Shown: in pieces, positions 59,111 through 64,000 of the stretch | How the letters are laid out: the number at the start of each line of letters is the position of its first letter | How positions within the stretch are numbered: the stretch's first letter is position 1 | From: CBDUZS01 sp965371785 | Lineage (GTDB): Bacteria > Fermentibacterota > Fermentibacteria > Fermentibacterales > JCC-6 | NCBI GenBank assembly: GCA_965371785.1 | Contig: CBDUZS010000004.1 | Location: 1-64,000 of the forward strand | Direction of reading: 5' to 3' | Length of the DNA stretch: 64,000 nt | Notes under the pieces: generated by a model | Databases searched by the model: none | What the model saw: only the letters and a program-made list of their open reading frames with translations | What the model was told of the DNA's origin: nothing | Position numbers and translations under genes: made by a program

Positions 59111-59113
59111 CAT

Positions 59114-62100
59114 ATGCAGGACCAAGAAACTGACCGGGATCCGGAGATCATGGAGGAGGAACCGGTAGTCGAGAAGAGGGCTCTGGTCATAGGTGGAGGA
59201 ATTGCGGGCATACAGGCCGCTCTCGACCTTGCGGATGCAAGGATTCCAGTGACCCTCGTGGAGAGGTCCCCGGCCCTGGGCGGCCGGATGGCTCAGCTGG
59301 CCAAGACCTTTCCCTCGATGTACTGCTCCACTTGAATATTCGGGCCCAAGGCCATGGATGCCGGGCGGCATCCTCTGATCGACCTGGTGACGAATGCGGA
59401 GGTCATCGAATGCGAAGGTGACCCTGGCAGTTTCCATGTGAAAATCCGAAGGTATCCCCGCTACGTGCTAGAGTCCTGCGTGGCATGCGGCCAGTGCGAG
59501 GATGTCTGCCCACAGGTCGGCGGCAACGAGTTCGACATGGGACTCAAGGCCAGGAAAGCGATCTACAGACCCTACCCGCAGTCCGTTCCATCTACTTATA
59601 CCATCGATCCCGATGCCTGCCTCAATTTCATGAGCTTCCTGACCGAGAAACAGAAGCAGAGGTTCGCGAAAGTTCAGACAGCCAAGCAAAAGAAAGACTC
59701 CGACTACGTACCCAACATCCTCGTGTGCGGTCACTGTCAGAAGGCCTGTGACGTGAACGCAATAGACTTCGACATGACGGTAGAAGACCTCGAATTAGAC
59801 GTTGGAGCCATACTGGTCGCTGTCGGCTTCAAGGAGTTCGACGCAAGGAAGCTTGGTAACTACGGGTACGGACGCCTGCCGAACGTCGTCACAAGCCTCG
59901 AGCTCGAACGCATGCTAAGTCCCGCAGGTGTGACACAGGGTCACGTGGTGCGTCCCTCCGACAGAAAGGTTCCGAGGCGCATTGTATTCATCCAGTGCGT
60001 CGGGGCAAGGGGTGAGGGCGGCAGACCTTACTGCAGCAGGTTCTGCTGCATGAACGCGGTCAAGGATTCCATGCTGATACGTCAGCATCAACCAGAAATC
60101 GAGGAGATATCCATCCTCTACACCGACCTGCGTGCCTTCGGAAAAGGTTTCGACGACTTCGTTCAGCGCTCGTTCAACGAGGAGAGTGCCGTGTACATCA
60201 GGGGACGACCCGCGAAAGTGGATCACCTGCCCGACGGTGACACGCTGGAGGTCTTCGTAGAGGACACCCTGGGTCACGAACAGAGACGCATACCTGCAGA
60301 CATGGTCGTCCTTTCGGTTGCAGCAGCACCAAACGATGGTGCGGTGGAGCTGGCAGGCATTCTGGGAATAGACACTGACGAGTACGGATTCATCGCCCGT
60401 AAAGATGCAGCAATCTCGGCCGTCGAATCCACAAGGGAGGGCATCTACGTTTGCGGGAGTGCAGTAGGTCCCCAGATAATACCCGACTGCGTTGCGCAGG
60501 CGTCGGCATCTGCAGCGAGAGCAGGACTCTACCTTGCTGCACACAGGAAGGAAGAGGAAGAGAGGAAGGTCGAGCCCATGGACCTCTCCGGTCCTCCACG
60601 CGTTGGCGTTCTGATCTGTCATTGTGGGATGAACATAGCAGGCGTGCTGGACATCGAGAACCTGGTGGACTTCGCATCGACGCTTCAAGACGTTGTCGCC
60701 GTGAAGGAAGACATCTTCGCATGCTCCATGACAGGTCAGGACGAGCTGATCGAGATGATAAAGGAACACGGTCTCAACAGGATTGTTGTTGCAGCCTGTA
60801 CACCCCGCACGCACGAGCCGGTTTTTCGCGATGCACTCGACCGGATAGGATTCAACCCCTACCTGCTGGAGATGGCCAACATCAGGGATCAGTGCTCCTG
60901 GGTCCACTCGAAGCAGGTGAACGAAGCACAGGAGAAAGCCAGAGTGCTGATCCACATGAGCGTGGCAAGGGCAAAGAGACTCGAACCGCTGTACCAGACC
61001 GAAGCACCCATGACCAGGGCAGCTCTGGTCATCGGGGGCGGAATCGCAGGTATCCAGGCCGCAACCGACATGGCCATTCAGGGATTCCACGTAACACTCG
61101 TGGAGAAGACGGGCCGGCTCGGGGGACGCCTGGCAGACCCATGTCTGAAGCATCTCTACCCGAATATGAGATTAGCCTCGGAAGTGCTTGAAAAGAAGAC
61201 CAGACTGCTCGAAGAAAGCGGTGCTGACGTACTGCTCAACACCGAAGTCGACCGGATAGAAGGGTTTGTCGGCAGCTTTGAAGTTACGTTCAAGGGAGAA
61301 ACGACCGGAACGGCACCATTCGGCGCGATAATCATCGCTATCGGAGCAGACCTCTACGAGCCCGGGGACGGTGAGTTCGGGTACGGGAAGTTCGGCAACG
61401 TGATTACAAGCGAGCAACTCGAGAAAGCTTTCTGCAAAGGTGATGAGCTGAAATTCGGTGGGATAGAGCCTAAGACCGCATCGTTCATTCTCTGCGTAGG
61501 CTCCCGGGAGAGAGACGGTTTCACAGGCTGTTCCCGATACTGCTGCCCGACCGCTATCAAACAGGCGATGGAGCTGCACCGTCGGGGGATCGACACGACC
61601 GTTTTCTACAGGGACATAAGGACTGTATCCACGGGTGCCGAGGAGATGTACCGGCAGGCCCGTGGCGAGGGAGTCCTATTCATCAGGATTCCCCCCGAGC
61701 AGAAACCGGAGGTAGAGGGCAGAAAGCGGGTCGAGGTCGTCCGATGCTTCGATGACCTCCTCGGCAGGAAACTGGAAGTACCAACCGACCTCGTTGTACT
61801 CAGTGTGGGCATGAGACCCCTTCAGCCCGAGACGGAAACGTTCAAGGAGATGCTCAAGACCAGCGTCGGACTGGACGGATTCCTGCTCGAACGTCATGCC
61901 GATCTGGCACCCGTCGAGACAGTGGTCGAAGGAGTCATGCTGGCCGGGACGGCTCAGGGACCCAAGGATATCGTCGATTCGGTCGCACAGGCTTCGGCCG
62001 CAGCGGCAAAGGCAACAGTGTTCCTGGCGTTCGACAGTGTAAAACTCGATCCGACGATATCCGTTGTCAACGAAGAGAAATGCCGTGGCTGCGGTAAATG

Positions 62101-62302
62101 CCAGGAGATCTGCGACTTCAACGCACCGAAACTCGAAGAGATCGAACCCGGGCTCTTCGTAGCAAGAATTAATGCTTCCCTCTGCAAGGGCTGCGGAACC
62201 TGCGCCAGCTGGTGTCCGTCCGGAGCAATCGTCGCGAAGCACTTCACTGACGGACAGGTATACGCGATGATCAGCGCCTTCTTCGGAGAAGAGAGCGTAT
62301 GA
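59114..62302 (+). CDS. hdrA: Selenocysteine-containing double-length HdrA
   Basis: Reading the in-frame TGA at 59333-59335 as selenocysteine gives 1062 residues with Sec at 74. The frame continues without a break (59114 and 59354 are in phase). The context MYCST-U-IFGPK matches NDCSVCILAPK of the paralog at 7458, where Sec replaces the second Cys. Other parts: FAD motif VIGGGIAGIQAALDL (about 25), CVACGQCEDVCPQ (about 122), HdrA N-domain VGVLICHCGMNIAG (about 496), second FAD motif VIGGGIAGIQAATDM (about 638), ferredoxin pair CRGCGKCQEICDF and CKGCGTCASWCPSGAI (about 990-1040). A hairpin that fits a bacterial SECIS follows the TGA. Downstream overlap with mvhD is ATGA. Confidence 0.93.
59356..59373 (+). 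promoter_or_regulatory. SECIS-like hairpin for selenocysteine insertion
   Basis: GGATGCC (59356-59362) pairs perfectly with GGCATCC (59367-59373) around loop GGGC. The loop starts 27 bases after the TGA at 59333-59335, within the spacing known for bacterial SECIS elements, and has the G-rich apex recognised by SelB. It lies inside the coding region, as is usual in Bacteria. Confidence 0.8.
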
Positions 62303-62766
62303 CACCCGCGAAGAAGAGGACCAGCTGGGACCCCTCTATTGTCGTTTTCGCATGCAACTGGTGCTCCTACGCCGGGGCAGACACGGCTGGGGTATCGCGG
62401 TTCGAACACCAGCCGCACTTCAGGATGATAAGGGTGATGTGCTCGGGGAGAATTCAGCCGGCATTCGTCTTTCGTGCTTTCGAGAAGGGTGCGGACGGCG
62501 TCATGGTTTCCGGGTGCCATTTCGGTGAGTGCCACTACATCTTCGGTAATGAGAGAGCAGTCGAACAGTTCGAGAAAACGATGAACGTGGTGAAGATGCT
62601 CGGAATAGAGGAGGGAAGGCTTCGGCTCGAGTGGATAAGCTCTGCTGAAGGAGCACGATTCGCCGAGATCATCGACGAATTCACAGACCAGGTTCGTGCG
62701 CTGGGTCCGAATCCCCTGGGCGGCAGGCCGGGCGGAAAAATACGCAAGAAGGGTGTTGCAGAGTGA
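62299..62766 (+). CDS. mvhD: MvhD-like iron-sulfur protein (fourth copy)
   Basis: This 155-residue MvhD-family protein carries VFACNWCSYAGADTAG, MCSGRIQPAF and GCHFGECHYIFGN. It differs from the other three copies in GCHFGECHY instead of GCHPGDCHY and has a basic tail (GGRPGGKIRKKGVAE). ATG 62299 overlaps hdrA and the stop overlaps the next GTG, both by four bases. It probably serves the selenocysteine HdrA specifically. Confidence 0.92.
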   Translation: MTPAKKRTSWDPSIVVFACNWCSYAGADTAGVSRFEHQPHFRMIRVMCSGRIQPAFVFRAFEKGADGVMVSGCHFGECHYIFGNERAVEQFEKTMNVVKMLGIEEGRLRLEWISSAEGARFAEIIDEFTDQVRALGPNPLGGRPGGKIRKKGVAE

Positions 62767-63917
62767 GCAGTCAGAACGCCGGATCGATTCAGGAGCTGGC
62801 CAGCAGAACTAGAGCCTGGGCCTGCTACGACTGTGGGAAGTGTACGGCTACATGCCCGATAACAAGGGCAGGCGCTGACTACAGCCCGCGGAAGCATGTT
62901 CTCGAAACGAACCTGGCTCACATTGAGGAGATCAGGGCCGATGGAAGCCTCGCAGTTTGCCTTACGTGCAGCCAGTGCGACGAGAGGTGCCCCGTCGAGG
63001 TCGATTATACCGGGCTGGTCCAGGGTCTCCGCGAGATGGTCTTCGACCCTTCTGCCGAACCGGAGTGCCCACACGGCGGTGCTCTCCAGTCCATTATGAG
63101 AATGATGGCGCGGGGGGGCACACAGCAGGCCAGACTCGACTGGATCGACGATTCCCTCGAGGTAAGCGCGAAGAAGGGGAAGGTCTTCTACTGGACCGGC
63201 TGCACCATGTACTTCGATGCCTTCTTCCCGGAATTCGAAGTTGCAACTCTGGGGGGAACGAAAGCAGCTATCCGATTACTCAACGCCCTCGGTGAGAAAC
63301 CCGTGGTGTCACCAGACGAGAGGTGCTGCGGACACGATCTCCTCTGGAACGGTGACAGAAACAGCTTCGAAGCTCTCGCGAAGTACAATATCAGCCTGGT
63401 GGAGAAGAGCGGAGCCGAACTCCTGGTTACATCCTGCGCCGAGTGCCTCCGCACGTGGAAAATCGACTACAAACCCTACTACAGCACGAATCCACCGAAG
63501 ATCATGCACATCTCAGAGCTGCTGGCCAACAGAACCGAGGATCTGAAACTGCAGATGACGGAAGAGAAGAAGGTCACATTCCAGGACCCCTGCCGCATGG
63601 GTCGACACCTCGGGATATACGACCCGCCAAGGCAGGTGCTGACCTCCGTTCCAGGCGTGGAACTGATCGATATGCCGCGATCTGGTCGAGGTGCAATCTG
63701 CTGCGCGGGCGGCACCTGGTCGAACTGCGACCGCTACTCAAAGAAGATCCAGGTGAACCGCCTCAGGGAGGCCAGGGCAACCGACGCCGAGATACTGGTA
63801 ACCGCCTGTCCGAAGTGCCAGGTTCACTACCGGTGCGCAATGAATGACCCGAACATCGGAGACGATATCGCTATAGAGCTGCGCGACGTAGCAGAGATAG
63901 TCGCCGAAGCATTGTAG
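62763..63917 (+). CDS. HdrC-HdrB fusion (HdrD-like) with two CCG domains
   Basis: This 384-residue protein joins an HdrC-type 2[4Fe-4S] domain (CYDCGKCTATCPI, CLTCSQCDERCPV) to two CCG domains: CTMYFDAFFP with ERCCGHDLLW and TSCAECLRTW; then PCRMGRHLG with ICCAGGTWSNC and TACPKCQVHY. The CCG domains hold the noncubane [4Fe-4S] sites that reduce disulfides in HdrB/HdrD. This is the only CCG protein in the window, so it is the only candidate disulfide-reducing subunit. GTG 62763 overlaps mvhD. The natural disulfide is unknown; no CoM/CoB genes are present. Confidence 0.88.
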   Translation: MSSQNAGSIQELASRTRAWACYDCGKCTATCPITRAGADYSPRKHVLETNLAHIEEIRADGSLAVCLTCSQCDERCPVEVDYTGLVQGLREMVFDPSAEPECPHGGALQSIMRMMARGGTQQARLDWIDDSLEVSAKKGKVFYWTGCTMYFDAFFPEFEVATLGGTKAAIRLLNALGEKPVVSPDERCCGHDLLWNGDRNSFEALAKYNISLVEKSGAELLVTSCAECLRTWKIDYKPYYSTNPPKIMHISELLANRTEDLKLQMTEEKKVTFQDPCRMGRHLGIYDPPRQVLTSVPGVELIDMPRSGRGAICCAGGTWSNCDRYSKKIQVNRLREARATDAEILVTACPKCQVHYRCAMNDPNIGDDIAIELRDVAEIVAEAL

Positions 63918-63949
63918 AAGAGTGTTCTGAACCAAGCGAAGGGAGGGTG

Positions 63950-64000
63950 ATGACTCCAGAGAAGACGGAGGATCAACTGAGGATCGGAGTGTTCGTCTGC
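63950..64000 (+). CDS. Start of another HdrA-like protein (partial)
   Basis: ATG 63950 has GGGAGGG just upstream and begins MTPEKTEDQLRIGVFVC, the start of the HdrA N-terminal Fe-S domain (compare VGVFVCHCG at 7458). The gene runs off the window edge. It may be a single-module HdrA, since it begins at the N-domain rather than at an FAD module. Confidence 0.6.
   Translation, partial: MTPEKTEDQLRIGVFVC

Noticed and set aside
59114..59353. A truncated 73-residue oxidoreductase followed by a separate gene starting at ATG 59354
   Set aside because: Both pieces are in the same frame, the TGA falls on a known Sec/Cys position of HdrA, and a SECIS-like hairpin follows; one selenoprotein explains everything.
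1..64000. CRISPR arrays, tRNA or rRNA genes, insertion sequences
   Set aside because: No regular repeat-spacer pattern, cloverleaf, rRNA segment or transposase was found when reading the gaps and frames.

Overview
The window is one stretch of chromosome from an anaerobic bacterium that is unusually rich in flavin-based electron-transfer genes. Shine-Dalgarno sites, sigma-70-like promoters, intrinsic terminators, a two-component system, lipoproteins and a bacterial-type SECIS hairpin all point to Bacteria, although several protein families were first known from methanogens (HdrA, HdrC, MvhD, FrhB). There is no rRNA, tRNA or other marker that fixes the phylum. An uncultured fermentative or syntrophic lineage is my guess, with low confidence. 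I saw no CRISPR array, insertion sequence or prophage.

Region 1 (1-22,060, mostly plus strand). After a convergent methyltransferase gene, a tightly packed operon runs from about 1254 to 18,821. It holds MvhD, an HdrA split into two genes, two FrhB-like Fe-S proteins, MvhD, a double-length HdrA, then MvhD, an FrhB-like protein, an AsrA-like and an AsrB-like protein (together FloxDCBA-like), HdrC, and a 1493-residue HdrA with an inserted GltD/NfnB module. No HdrB accompanies them. A TTGACA promoter with a palindromic operator lies in front. DUF1847, DUF1576, an unknown protein and a lipoprotein follow, and a strong terminator closes the region.

Region 2 (22,074-35,040, minus strand). Going downstream, the order is NfnA and NfnB (NADH-dependent ferredoxin:NADP+ oxidoreductase), a response regulator with two Lrp/RAM-like domains, NuoE-, NuoF- and NuoG-like subunits with a GltD module fused into NuoG, a PAS/GAF histidine kinase, and an NtrC-like regulator whose AAA+ domain looks disabled. 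No hydrogenase or formate dehydrogenase active site is present.

Region 3 (35,040-49,465). Three related proteins carry only the PPDK/PEP-synthase ATP-grasp part; two of them have receiver-like N-termini. A 91-bp remnant of one is repeated on the far side of another. Between and after them lie NADP-type glutamate dehydrogenase, an OsmC-like protein, succinyl-CoA synthetase (sucCD) and two-subunit class I fumarase.

Region 4 (49,495-55,863). This holds a lipoprotein, a P2-type cation ATPase, a small tail-anchored protein, a LapA-like protein, a membrane protein, a GNAT-metallo-beta-lactamase fusion and a small Cys-rich protein.

Region 5 (56,161-64,000, plus strand). KorDABC (2-oxoglutarate:ferredoxin oxidoreductase) is followed in one operon by an HdrA that contains selenocysteine (in-frame TGA at 59333-59335 with a SECIS-like hairpin), MvhD, an HdrC-HdrB fusion, and the start of another HdrA that runs off the end.

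The parts fit together (inference): glutamate dehydrogenase supplies 2-oxoglutarate; Kor converts it to succinyl-CoA and reduced ferredoxin; SucCD makes ATP; fumarase links to C4 acids. The Hdr/Flox, Nfn and Nuo-like complexes then balance ferredoxin, NADH, NADPH and a thiol/disulfide couple by electron bifurcation or confurcation.
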